The notes: generated by a model from the letters alone, not told the origin. A DNA stretch of 13,160 nucleotides from Alectryocaccomicrobium faecavium (GCA_018713425.1 DVOT01000192.1:1-13160); one strand, 5' to 3'; counted from the first letter of the stretch, positions 1 through 7,166 are shown. Numbers and translations are program-made.

Positions 1-465
1 CCCTCTAGCGGCCAGATAACCTTCGACGGACAGGACATTGCCAAGACGGGCCTTTCCGACCACCGGAAAAACCATGTGGCGTTTATCTTTCAGGCGTATA
101 ACCTGATCGACTACCTGACTCCTGCGGAGAATGTGTCTCTAACTTCCAAACTGCCGCCGCTGCCTATATTAGAACGGCTGGGGCTGACGAAAGAGGAAGC
201 CAGGCGGAATGTGCTCAAGCTCTCCGGCGGCCAGCAGCAGCGGGTAGCCATTGCCCGTGCCCTGGCAAGCGAGGCCCCGGTGATCCTGGCGGACGAGCCC
301 ACCGGCAATCTGGACGAGGACACTGCCCAGGACATCACCGATATCCTCAAAGAGAGCGCCCACAAGATGAACAAGTGCGTGGTGGTCGTTACCCACTCCA
401 ATGAGCTGGCAAAGCAGGCCGATGTGGTGTTCCGGCTGAGAAAGGGGGAACTGCAAAGGGATTAA
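1..465 (+). CDS. ABC transporter ATP-binding protein, 5' end cut by window
   Basis: This is the C-terminal part of an ABC ATPase that powers an FtsX/MacB-type permease at the cytoplasmic membrane. The reading frame is open from base 1, so the true start and the Walker A motif lie outside the window. By comparison with the complete paralogue at 5821-6450, base 1 is codon 56 of a 209-residue protein. Visible motifs are the Q-loop (FIFQAYNL), the signature LSGGQQQR, Walker B (VILADEP), the D-loop NLD and the H-loop histidine (VTHSNE). The family is the LolD/MacB/SalX type used with MacB-like permeases. The gene differs from its paralogue by 18 bases in the first 446, only 3 of them changing a residue, and then the last codons diverge completely. 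It ends 83 nt before the response regulator gene and probably closes an upstream transporter operon. Confidence 0.95.
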   Translation, partial: PSSGQITFDGQDIAKTGLSDHRKNHVAFIFQAYNLIDYLTPAENVSLTSKLPPLPILERLGLTKEEARRNVLKLSGGQQQRVAIARALASEAPVILADEPTGNLDEDTAQDITDILKESAHKMNKCVVVVTHSNELAKQADVVFRLRKGELQRD

Positions 466-489
466 CGCTTCCAGAGTACAGCGCCAATT

Positions 490-537
490 CGCCGCATTCT
501 AAATCAAATATCAATAATACCATGTTATAATGCGGCG
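490..537 (+). promoter_or_regulatory. 9-bp inverted repeat spanning an extended -10 promoter
   Basis: An exact inverted repeat, CGCCGCATT at 490-498 and AATGCGGCG at 529-537, encloses an AT-rich 30-nt centre. A perfect -10 box TATAAT lies at 526-531 and is preceded by TG at 523-524, giving the extended form TGTTATAAT. No good -35 is visible at the expected distance, which is tolerated in extended -10 promoters. Transcription would begin near 537-539, only about 10 nt before the TTG start at 549, so the leader would hold little more than the ribosome binding site. The repeat could be an operator for the downstream response regulator (autoregulation), which is inference. Alternatively, the true promoter is elsewhere and the -10 match is chance. 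Confidence 0.5.
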
Positions 538-548
538 GAGGTGATACT

Positions 549-1226
549 TTGAGCGAGCGAATTCTGATCATTGAAGATGAAACCGCCATTCAATCGATCC
601 TTGTGGCGCTGTTGACGGACGCCGGATATACCACAGAAGTCGCGGGCGACGGTCTGGAAGGAATCACAAAATTCCGGGAAAAATCCTTTTCCCTCGTCCT
701 GCTGGACATCCTGATGCCAAAAATCGATGGCTATACGGTTTGCGAGATGATCCGGCGGGAATCCAATGTGCCGGTGATCATGCTGACCGCGCTGGACGAG
801 GAAGAAGCCCAGATTAAGGCGTTTGAATTGCAAGCGGACGACTATATCACAAAGCCGTTCTCCGTGAAGCTGGTGCTGATGCGGGTGGAGGCCGTCCTGC
901 GCCGGGCAAAAGAGCGGGAAGTGCAGAAAAGCGCTTCCATACTCTCCTGTGGAAACATCCGGCTGGATCGGGAAGGCCACTCTGTTTCCGCCGGCGGAAG
1001 GCCCGTTTCCCTCACGCATACGGAATATGGGCTGCTGGAGCTGTTCATGCTCCATCCTGGCCGGGTGTTTACGCGGGACAATCTGCTCAACCACGTATGG
1101 GGCTATGATTTTGTTGGCGAGGAAAAAACCGTCAACATCCACATCATGAATCTGCGGAGAAAGCTGAACACGGATTTGATTGAAACGATTCGAGGAGTGG
1201 GATACAGGCTTGGCAAGAAAAATTAG
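549..1226 (+). CDS. OmpR/PhoB-family response regulator, VncR-like
   Basis: DNA-binding response regulator of 225 residues, the usual length. The receiver domain covers about residues 3-115, with acidic residues E9/D10, the phosphate acceptor D53 (LLDILMP), T80 and K102 (DDYITKPF). A winged-helix output domain follows at about 130-222, with the typical HTEYGLLELF and end motif IRGVGYRL. The start is TTG, placed by the strong site GGAGGTGA at 537-544. The gene overlaps the following histidine kinase gene, so the two should be translated together. The placement between two ABC transporter modules matches the VncRS/Vex and BceRS/BceAB arrangements, in which the regulator controls the neighbouring transporter. 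The target genes are inferred, not shown. Confidence 0.95.
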   Translation: MSERILIIEDETAIQSILVALLTDAGYTTEVAGDGLEGITKFREKSFSLVLLDILMPKIDGYTVCEMIRRESNVPVIMLTALDEEEAQIKAFELQADDYITKPFSVKLVLMRVEAVLRRAKEREVQKSASILSCGNIRLDREGHSVSAGGRPVSLTHTEYGLLELFMLHPGRVFTRDNLLNHVWGYDFVGEEKTVNIHIMNLRRKLNTDLIETIRGVGYRLGKKN

Positions 1227-2568
1227 CGGCAGCTTAAGCGCAAAGGCTTTCCTGTGGATTGCGGGCCTGCTGATCCTGTGCAGCCTGCTGATCTACGGCA
1301 TCGTGATGCGATTTCTGCCCCAAAGCTATACGGTTGTGGCAAGCGGCCGCGTGGAGGAAGAAATCGAGCGGCTGGTTGACGCGCTTTCACAAACCAGGTA
1401 TAATAACGCCGGGGAAGTGATCGAGCCCTTTTGCCAAAGCAACCGGGCCTCCGTGATCCTGAGCGATGGAATCACTATGCGCACCTTCGGCGCAGTGGAT
1501 GAACAGAGCGTGGAGCACGGAGAAACCATGACCGCCGTGGTCGATGTGAAGTTTGCGGATCGGGATAGCAGCCATTATCTGAGCATTACAGCGCCCGTGT
1601 CGGCTGGCAGTGAGTTGACCATGGCCTTTTTGGAGCTGCTGCCGCTTTTGCTGCTTTCTATCCTGCTCATCTCCGCATTGGGTGCGTTCCTGTGCAGCCG
1701 GGTGCTGGTGGGGCCCGTGCTGGAAATCAGCCGCGTTTCCCAGCGGATGGCACGCCTGGATATGACCTGGGATTGCAGGGTCAACCGCGCCGATGAATTG
1801 GGCATTTTGGCAAACAACTTAAATACCATGGCCAGGCGGCTGGATGCCGCCATGAAAGCGCTGGAAAGCGCCAATGAAAAGCTGCGGGAGGAGATGGCGC
1901 ACATCACCGAGCTTTCCCGCCAGCGCCGGGATTTCTTTGCGGCCGCCTCCCATGAGCTGAAAACGCCTCTTACCATTCTGAAGGGGCAGATCGAAAGCAT
2001 GATCCTGGGGATTGGCAAATATAAGGATGCAGGAACCGTGCTGCCGGAAACCCTCAAAGAAGTGGAAAACATGGAGCGGCTGGTAAAGGAAATCCTCACG
2101 ATCTCCAAAATCGAAATGGATGGTCTGGCCGGGAAAACAGAGCCGGTGCCGCTGCCGGAAATACTCGCCAAAGTCACGGAAGCGCTGCTCCCGCTGGCCA
2201 GGGAACGGCAGATCGCCGTTCAGTCTGAAATTGCCGGGGATGTCGCGGTATCCGGCAACGCTTCTCTGTTGGAAAAGGCCCTCCACAATGTCCTGAGCAA
2301 CGCCATCCGCCACTCTCCGGAGGGAGCGAAGGTTTTGATCCACCTTACCCCTTCCGTTTTGACCGTGACCAATACCGGCGCTTCTATCCCGCAGGAAGAT
2401 CTGCCCGCCCTGTTCACGCCTTTTTACCGGGTGGAAAAATCCCGAAACAAGTCCACCGGCGGCAGCGGCCTGGGGCTATACCTGGTCAAGACCATACTGG
2501 AACTGCATGGGTTCCAGTATCGGGTGGAAAATACGGAAACGGGCGTTGCTTTTTCAGTGGAATTTTGA
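1210..2568 (+). CDS. Sensor histidine kinase, VncS/VanS-like
   Basis: Membrane sensor kinase, partner of the response regulator just upstream. I chose TTG at 1210 (452 residues) because AGGAG lies at 1193-1197; an in-frame TTG at 1180 would add ten residues but has no site. A first membrane helix lies near residues 10-33, followed by an extracellular stretch of about 105 residues and a second helix near 140-165. A HAMP linker follows. The dimerisation and phosphotransfer box is AASHELKTPLT, with the acceptor His at residue 248. The ATPase domain has an N-box (HNVLSNAIRHSPEG), a G1 box that reads TNTG instead of DxG as in many VanS-like kinases, and a G2 box GGSGLGL. Starting 17 nt inside the regulator gene implies translational coupling. 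The extracellular part has no recognised ligand domain, so the signal is unknown. Confidence 0.94.
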   Translation: MARKISGSLSAKAFLWIAGLLILCSLLIYGIVMRFLPQSYTVVASGRVEEEIERLVDALSQTRYNNAGEVIEPFCQSNRASVILSDGITMRTFGAVDEQSVEHGETMTAVVDVKFADRDSSHYLSITAPVSAGSELTMAFLELLPLLLLSILLISALGAFLCSRVLVGPVLEISRVSQRMARLDMTWDCRVNRADELGILANNLNTMARRLDAAMKALESANEKLREEMAHITELSRQRRDFFAAASHELKTPLTILKGQIESMILGIGKYKDAGTVLPETLKEVENMERLVKEILTISKIEMDGLAGKTEPVPLPEILAKVTEALLPLARERQIAVQSEIAGDVAVSGNASLLEKALHNVLSNAIRHSPEGAKVLIHLTPSVLTVTNTGASIPQEDLPALFTPFYRVEKSRNKSTGGSGLGLYLVKTILELHGFQYRVENTETGVAFSVEF

Positions 2569-2574
2569 TACAAT
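2546..2574 (+). promoter_or_regulatory. Promoter for the DUF3788 gene, inside the kinase 3' end
   Basis: A -35-like TTGCTT at 2546-2551 is separated by exactly 17 nt from TACAAT at 2569-2574. TG at 2566-2567 makes an extended -10 element. The -10 overlaps the TGA stop codon of the kinase gene. It would start transcription near 2581, about 30 nt ahead of the ATG at 2611. Confidence 0.55.
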
Positions 2575-2610
2575 GGGGGCATGAAAAATTGAAACTGCGG
2601 AGGTGTTACC

Positions 2611-3024
2611 ATGCTTGAAAATATACCATCTCAATCGACTATGGCTGAATTGCTTGGACAATCTTTGTTTGAAGTCTGGAAAGCATTATGCTCGATGATT
2701 GAGGAAAAATACGACATAGAACCAGTATGGAATGCTGGATGGAAGAATTGGATCTACGAATATAAATATCGAAAGGGCAGCAAGACGCTTTGCAGCCTAT
2801 ACGCAAAAAGCAATTGCGTTGGTTTCATGATTATTTTGGGGAAAGATGAAAGGACAAAATTTGAAGCTATAAGGGACGGCTTTTCCGATACCGTTTGCAG
2901 GCGATACGATGAAGCCACAACCTATCATGATGGGAAATGGATCATGTTTGAGCCAACCAATACAGCCGAATTTGATGACTATATGAAATTGTTGGCCATC
3001 AAAAGGAAACCCAATCGGAAATAA
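2611..3024 (+). CDS. DUF3788 family protein
   Basis: Soluble protein of 137 residues with no signal peptide or membrane helix. The pattern of aromatic and basic residues matches DUF3788: WKALCSMIEEKYDIEP near the start, a WIYEYKYRKGSKTLCSLY block in the middle, and a YHDGKWIMFEP block followed by a short helix and a basic tail (KRKPNRK). The biochemical role of the family is not known. The start ATG is preceded by GGAGGTG at 2599-2605. The gene sits between the sensor kinase and the permease genes but has its own likely promoter. By hand count of sample lines its GC content is near 40%, against about 55% for its neighbours, and its codons are correspondingly AT-rich. It therefore looks like an inserted gene, not an original part of the regulator-transporter operon. 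I see no transposase or target duplication. Confidence 0.85.
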   Translation: MLENIPSQSTMAELLGQSLFEVWKALCSMIEEKYDIEPVWNAGWKNWIYEYKYRKGSKTLCSLYAKSNCVGFMIILGKDERTKFEAIRDGFSDTVCRRYDEATTYHDGKWIMFEPTNTAEFDDYMKLLAIKRKPNRK

Positions 3025-3059
3025 CGATCCCATTTGTCTACCCACGATCCTTCCAAAAC

Positions 3060-3076
3060 AAAATCAAAATCAAATC
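3060..3076 (+). promoter_or_regulatory. AT-rich tandem ATCAA repeats upstream of the permease gene
   Basis: ATCAA occurs at 3063-3067 and 3069-3073 within an A-rich tract. The 9-mer AAATCAAAT (3067-3075) is also found at 501-509 in front of the response regulator gene, where ATCAA is again doubled (503-507 and 510-514). It may be a shared binding site for the regulator. It is short and A-rich, so chance is a serious alternative. Confidence 0.2.
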
Positions 3077-3095
3077 CGACCTAAGCGAAAAACCA

Positions 3096-3139
3096 ACCGT
3101 CCTTTTGTATGATGGAAGCACATCAAACGAAAGGACGGT
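3096..3139 (+). promoter_or_regulatory. 13-bp hairpin holding the ribosome binding site of the permease gene
   Basis: Positions 3096-3108 pair with 3127-3139, with 12 Watson-Crick pairs, one G-U pair and an 18-nt loop. The 3' arm contains AAGGA at 3131-3135, the only ribosome binding site for the ATG at 3146. One G and five T's follow the stem directly before that ATG. Folded, the RNA would hide the binding site, and the stem plus T-run could also end transcription. It may terminate the DUF3788 transcript, attenuate the transporter operon, or both. Confidence 0.55.
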
Positions 3140-3145
3140 GTTTTT

Positions 3146-4483
3146 ATGGGCGTTTGCAGACGGGCCGCCCTTTACCTGGCCCGCAAGAAAGGAAAATCCA
3201 TGCTTCTTTTCCTGATCTTCTTTTTGGCATCTGCCCTTTTGCTAATCTGCTTTTCCATTTTGGAGGGGACAGGGCAGGCAGCCCGGAATCTACGTTCCAA
3301 CATCGGCGCGGCTTTTTACATCCGGCCCTATGCGCAAATGACTTTGGAGGATGGCGCGCTCAGTGAAGGAACAACCCCTGTGATTTCCCAGCAGAGCATT
3401 GACGAGGTAATCGACGCTTCCCAGGGGCAAATAAAAGCCTTCAATACGGAACATTATGGCTATGCCAAAAGCGGGCAGCTTCACTTCCTGCCGGGCGCCG
3501 GTGACAGCGAGGCCAGCAACATGGGCCGGGTAACCGCTGTGCGGGATTCCGAATGGGCCGATGTGTTCCTGCGCGGAGAATATACCCTGCTCGCTGGCCG
3601 CCATATCCAGCCGGAGGATGAAAACAAAATCCTCATCAGCGCGGAATTGGCGGCGGAAAACAGCCTGGAAATTGGCGACGTACTCACCCTCACCCACGCC
3701 GGTTTGGGCCAGCAGGACGGAGAATACATCGATACCATCCTGGAAAAGACGGCCTTCGCCCAAGTGGAGATCGTGGGTATTTTCCAGTGCGGCAAAGTTG
3801 CCGACAGCGCGGATGCCCCTACCGCCGGGAAGGCGGCAAATCACATGTATTCCGACAGCCATCTGCTAGTACATTTGCGGGAACAGCAGGAGGGCGTTTA
3901 TGCGGGCGAGATTGCCTTTTACATTGCCGATCCTCTGGAACTGGATGCGCTGCTGGAGCGCGTAGCGGCCATCGACTCCATCGATTGGGAAAACCATATT
4001 CTGCGAAAGAACGATTTTCAGTACGAGCAGATCGCTGGGCAGTTGCAAAATCTTCAAGGCCTGGCTGCGGCGCTGATTGCCATTGTCTCTGTTTTGAGCA
4101 CGGCAATTCTAATGCTGATCCTGATGATGCGCATCCGGGGGCGTATCCACGAGGCCGGGATTTGCCTATCGGTGGGCAAGCCCAAAACGGAAATCATTGG
4201 GCAGTTTGCCTTAGAAGCATGTGTACTTCTGTGCGCTGGCTTTCTGCTGGCTGTTTTATTTTGGTTGCCGGGTTCCGATGCGGCAAATGGGCTTCTGTTG
4301 GGCGCGCTGACCCAGGGAACAGTGCGGGAAAATGGCGTCGAAGCAAATGCTTTGCGGCCGGATCTCCTTCGTTCCAGCGCATTGTTCGCCGGGGAATTGG
4401 CGGCCGCTCTGCTGGCTGTGCTGATAGCCAGCGGCCCAATTCTCCGATTCAAGCCAAAAGAAATTTTATCCAGAATGCGTTAA
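3146..4483 (+). CDS. ABC transporter permease, FtsX/MacB type (Vex1-like)
   Basis: Membrane permease of 445 residues, with one N-terminal helix (about 19-38), a large extracytoplasmic domain (about 40-303) and three C-terminal helices (about 307-328, 354-374 and 412-433). This is the standard topology of MacB-like permeases with one FtsX domain. The motif RIHEAGICLSVGKPKTEIIG after the second helix is the FtsX coupling region that contacts the ATPase, and the next gene has a matching copy. Such transporters act on peptides, lipoproteins or envelope-active compounds by force transmission instead of classic import. The start ATG uses AAGGA at 3131-3135, which lies inside a hairpin. It is followed after 13 nt by a second permease and then by an ATPase, so two different permeases likely form a heterodimer. 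The substrate cannot be told from the sequence. Confidence 0.92.
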   Translation: MGVCRRAALYLARKKGKSMLLFLIFFLASALLLICFSILEGTGQAARNLRSNIGAAFYIRPYAQMTLEDGALSEGTTPVISQQSIDEVIDASQGQIKAFNTEHYGYAKSGQLHFLPGAGDSEASNMGRVTAVRDSEWADVFLRGEYTLLAGRHIQPEDENKILISAELAAENSLEIGDVLTLTHAGLGQQDGEYIDTILEKTAFAQVEIVGIFQCGKVADSADAPTAGKAANHMYSDSHLLVHLREQQEGVYAGEIAFYIADPLELDALLERVAAIDSIDWENHILRKNDFQYEQIAGQLQNLQGLAAALIAIVSVLSTAILMLILMMRIRGRIHEAGICLSVGKPKTEIIGQFALEACVLLCAGFLLAVLFWLPGSDAANGLLLGALTQGTVRENGVEANALRPDLLRSSALFAGELAAALLAVLIASGPILRFKPKEILSRMR

Positions 4484-4496
4484 GGAGGCGTTTAAC

Positions 4497-5807
4497 ATGA
4501 ACTTTTTGGGGCGGGCAATCCGCTATTGCTGGCGGCAAAAGATAAGAAGCGCTATCTTGTTGCTGGTCTTTACCCTGTTGGCTTCTTCGGCGCTAATTGC
4601 CTTATCCGTAGGCCATGCCGCAGCCAAAGGAGCCGATGCGGTAAAACAAACGGTGGGCGCTTCCATCCGCATCGAAATCGATTCCGGCAACTCCGGCCTC
4701 TATGGGAGCGGCGCGGAAAATGAATGGGGCACGGCGTATCAGTATCAGGGAGACTATATCACCCAGGAAGTGATAGACGCCATCGCCAAAGTGGATGGCG
4801 TAGTCGATTGCAGCGCAGAAAGCGAAGGCGGCTATTGGGGCGCCGGCGTCAATTTCGCATATTTCACCGGCGCGTTCAACATCGATTTTACCGGCGGCTA
4901 CGGCCAATCGGTGCCCTACACGGTGACGCTGAACTCCGAACTGAGCGCAAACTTTTTGAATGGCACCTATACGCTGGAAGAAGGCCGGCACATCCGGCCG
5001 GACGATTCCTATGCGGTGCTGATCTCCAAAGAGCTGGCCGATAAAAACGACCTTTCGGTGGGCGATGGCATCACCATGTACGACCTGGACAGCGACTCTG
5101 AAAATACCTTTGAGATCGTGGGGATTTTCGGCGGCACCGCAGGCATGAGCAAAGACGCCATGATGGCCGACGGCATCCCGGCCAATCAGGGGTATATAGA
5201 CATGAACAGCTACAACGAAATTTTTCACCGCGAGGCAATGGCGCTGGGCTCGCTGGACGTCTACCTTAGCTCTTCAGAAAACATTCAAGAAATTCTGTAT
5301 ACCATTCAAAACCTGCCGGAGCTCCAGGGAAAAACCTTTATCTACTCCACGGACACGGAAAACTTTGCCCGGATTTCCCATCCGCTTTCTTCTCTCCAGG
5401 CCATGATGGATGCGGCGGTCATCGGAATTGCCATGGCAAGCGCAGCCATCATCGCCCTTTTGCTGATTCTCTGGACGCGGAGCCGCAAGAAAGAAGCCGG
5501 CATCTTGCTGGCAGTGGGCAGAAGCAAGGGAGAAATCGTGCTGCAATTCCTGGCCGAAAACATTTTGCTGGCCATCCCATCCGCTGCCGCCTCTTTTGCT
5601 CTGGCTACCCTGCTGGCGGAAGAGGTTGGCGCTTACCTGGTTCGCCAAACCGCCAGCGGGGTTACGGGGCTCGCCGTAGCGATCCATGCTGCAGACATGG
5701 CGGCGGTTTATGGCGTTGGCGCGCCAATTCTCATTCTAGCGGTACTGCTCTCGGCAGTCACTGCCATTCGATGGAAGCCGGGGGTCATACTCTCGCAAAT
5801 GGATTAA
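4497..5807 (+). CDS. ABC transporter permease, FtsX/MacB type (Vex3-like)
   Basis: Second permease of the operon, 436 residues, with the same topology as the upstream one: a helix at about 17-38, an extracytoplasmic domain to about residue 300, and helices at about 305-326, 353-374 and 403-424. The FtsX coupling motif is SRKKEAGILLAVGRSKGEIV. The extracytoplasmic domain is rich in Gly, Tyr, Ser and Asn and differs from that of the first permease, as expected for the two non-identical halves of a Vex-type exporter. The gene starts 13 nt after the previous stop. Its AGGAGG site directly follows the TAA stop codon, which favours coupled translation. The C-terminus WKPGVILSQMD mirrors FKPKEILSRMR of its neighbour, so the two genes probably arose by duplication. 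Confidence 0.92.
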   Translation: MNFLGRAIRYCWRQKIRSAILLLVFTLLASSALIALSVGHAAAKGADAVKQTVGASIRIEIDSGNSGLYGSGAENEWGTAYQYQGDYITQEVIDAIAKVDGVVDCSAESEGGYWGAGVNFAYFTGAFNIDFTGGYGQSVPYTVTLNSELSANFLNGTYTLEEGRHIRPDDSYAVLISKELADKNDLSVGDGITMYDLDSDSENTFEIVGIFGGTAGMSKDAMMADGIPANQGYIDMNSYNEIFHREAMALGSLDVYLSSSENIQEILYTIQNLPELQGKTFIYSTDTENFARISHPLSSLQAMMDAAVIGIAMASAAIIALLLILWTRSRKKEAGILLAVGRSKGEIVLQFLAENILLAIPSAAASFALATLLAEEVGAYLVRQTASGVTGLAVAIHAADMAAVYGVGAPILILAVLLSAVTAIRWKPGVILSQMD

Positions 5808-5820
5808 GGAGGCGTCTTCC

Positions 5821-6450
5821 ATGAGCATTTTAACATTTTCGGATTTGAAATACACTTACGATGGAAAACAAAATGTCCTGCGCGGCGTCAGTGGGCAACT
5901 GGAACAGGGCAAACTCTACGCCATTCTGGGGCCTTCCGGCTGTGGCAAAACCACCCTGCTCTCCCTGATCGGCGGGCTGGACAGCCCCTCTAGCGGCCAG
6001 ATAACCTTCAACGGGCAGGACATTGCTAAGACGGGCCTTTCCGACCACCGGAAAAATCATGTGGCATTTATCTTTCAGGCGTACAATCTGATCGACTACC
6101 TGACTCCTGCGGAGAACGTGTCGCTGACTTCCAAACTGCCGCCGCTGCCTATATTAGAACGGCTGGGGCTGACGAAAGAAGAAGCCAAGCGCAATGTGCT
6201 CAAGCTCTCCGGCGGCCAGCAGCAGCGGGTAGCCATTGCCCGTGCCCTGGCAAGCGAGGCCCCGGTGATTCTGGCGGACGAGCCCACCGGCAATCTGGAC
6301 GAGGACACTGCCCAGGACATCACCGATATCCTCAAAGAGAGCGCCCACAAGATGAACAAGTGCGTGGTGGTCGTTACCCACTCCAATGAATTGGCAAAGC
6401 AGGCCGATGTGGTATTCCGGCTGAAAAAGGGCCTTTTATTCTTCGAATAG
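5821..6450 (+). CDS. ABC transporter ATP-binding protein (Vex2/LolD-like)
   Basis: Complete ATPase of 209 residues that drives the two upstream permeases. Motifs in order are Walker A GPSGCGKTT (37-45), Q-loop Q86, signature LSGGQQQ (129-135), Walker B VILADEP with catalytic E154, D-loop NLD (158-160) and H-loop H187. It starts 13 nt after the second permease stop, and AGGAGG again directly follows that TAA. It is about 96% identical at DNA level to the gene fragment at 1-465 up to codon 203, with mostly silent differences, and then has an unrelated short tail (LLFFE). The stretch 6193-6389 carries only one difference, which hints at recent exchange between the copies. In pneumococcal vex the ATPase gene lies between the permeases; here it is last. 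Confidence 0.95.
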   Translation: MSILTFSDLKYTYDGKQNVLRGVSGQLEQGKLYAILGPSGCGKTTLLSLIGGLDSPSSGQITFNGQDIAKTGLSDHRKNHVAFIFQAYNLIDYLTPAENVSLTSKLPPLPILERLGLTKEEAKRNVLKLSGGQQQRVAIARALASEAPVILADEPTGNLDEDTAQDITDILKESAHKMNKCVVVVTHSNELAKQADVVFRLKKGLLFFE

Positions 6451-6465
6451 CCCGCGGCGAACCGT

Positions 6466-6484
6466 GGCGCGCCAAGCGCGCTTT
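6466..6484 (+). terminator. Possible weak terminator after the ATPase gene
   Basis: GCGCGC at 6467-6472 pairs with GCGCGC at 6476-6481 around a CAA loop, and TTT follows. It lies in the 39-nt gap between two convergent genes. The T-run is short, so this is only a candidate. Confidence 0.3.
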
Positions 6485-6489
6485 CGGCC

Positions 6490-7113
6490 TCAAAACGCGA
6501 ACGCCGCGATCTTTTCCTGCAGCGCCGCCACGAATTGTCTGACGTGATACCCATCGCACACCGCGTGGTGCGCCTGGATGGCCAGCGGCAAAAGCGTCTT
6601 TTCCCCTTCCACAAAGGCCTGGCCCATGGTGAATGTGGGCAAAAGGTACTTGCCATCGCCGAATATGTTCAGGTTGAAGCCTTCAAAACGCATCCAGGGC
6701 AGCATGGATACATCGAAGCAGTTCTCCGGCTGGCCGGGCTTGGGCGAAAAGCGGCCCGAAGGCGCATAGCGGGCCACGTCCTCGCGGTAGCGCGCCAAAA
6801 ACGCGGGAAAATCCCCGTCGCACAGCGTCCAGATGCTGGAAAACGTCTCTTTCTCCGGGGAAAACACCGTGTATCTGGGGTGCATTTCATCAAAATACCC
6901 CAGTCCTTCCGCCGTGAGCTGCGTGCGGAACTGCGCAAATTCGTTCACCGTCTGCGTAAGCAGCCAGAGCATGGCCGGATAAATCTTATGCCCGCCCAGC
7001 CGCGTGATGTCCAGCCGCACGGTGATGGAATAGGTACACACCACCTGCTGGATATAGTGCTCGTAGTACTCCCGGCGCGGCCAGGTTTCCAGATCGATTT
7101 TGTGAAACGCCAT
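6490..7113 (-). CDS. Chloramphenicol acetyltransferase-like (CatA family) protein
   Basis: Protein of 207 residues that matches the type A chloramphenicol acetyltransferase fold along its whole length (family proteins are about 210-220). The active-site motif HHAVCDGYH is at residues 182-190, with the second His (183) as the expected catalytic base and D187 as the structural Asp. Other family signs are the N-terminal WPRREYYEHY block, YTVFSPEKETFSSIW in the middle and LPTFTMGQ before the active site. Such enzymes transfer acetyl from acetyl-CoA to the 3-hydroxyl of chloramphenicol, but many chromosomal homologues have not been shown to confer resistance. The start ATG has the site AAGGGAG a few bases upstream. 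It stands alone, convergent with the transporter operon. I did not recognise a specific cat allele. Confidence 0.9.
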   Translation of the reverse strand: MAFHKIDLETWPRREYYEHYIQQVVCTYSITVRLDITRLGGHKIYPAMLWLLTQTVNEFAQFRTQLTAEGLGYFDEMHPRYTVFSPEKETFSSIWTLCDGDFPAFLARYREDVARYAPSGRFSPKPGQPENCFDVSMLPWMRFEGFNLNIFGDGKYLLPTFTMGQAFVEGEKTLLPLAIQAHHAVCDGYHVRQFVAALQEKIAAFAF

Positions 7114-7154
7114 GTTTTTCTCCCTTCAAAGAGCATCGCGACGCTTTCAGCGCC

Positions 7155-7166
7155 AGATGCGCATCT
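7155..7166. promoter_or_regulatory. 12-bp perfect palindrome between divergent genes
   Basis: AGATGCGCATCT reads the same on both strands. It lies in the 151-nt gap between the divergent acetyltransferase and small membrane protein genes, about 40 nt upstream of the acetyltransferase start. It could be a dimeric repressor site. There is no independent support. Confidence 0.3.

Noticed and set aside
466..548. A Pep27-like signal peptide gene, as found near pneumococcal vex/vnc
   Set aside because: The gap is 83 nt, is filled by the inverted repeat and promoter, and holds no start codon with a suitable frame.
3787..4500. Open frame of 237 codons on the plus strand inside the first permease
   Set aside because: It is a shifted frame of the permease gene with no motifs and no binding site.
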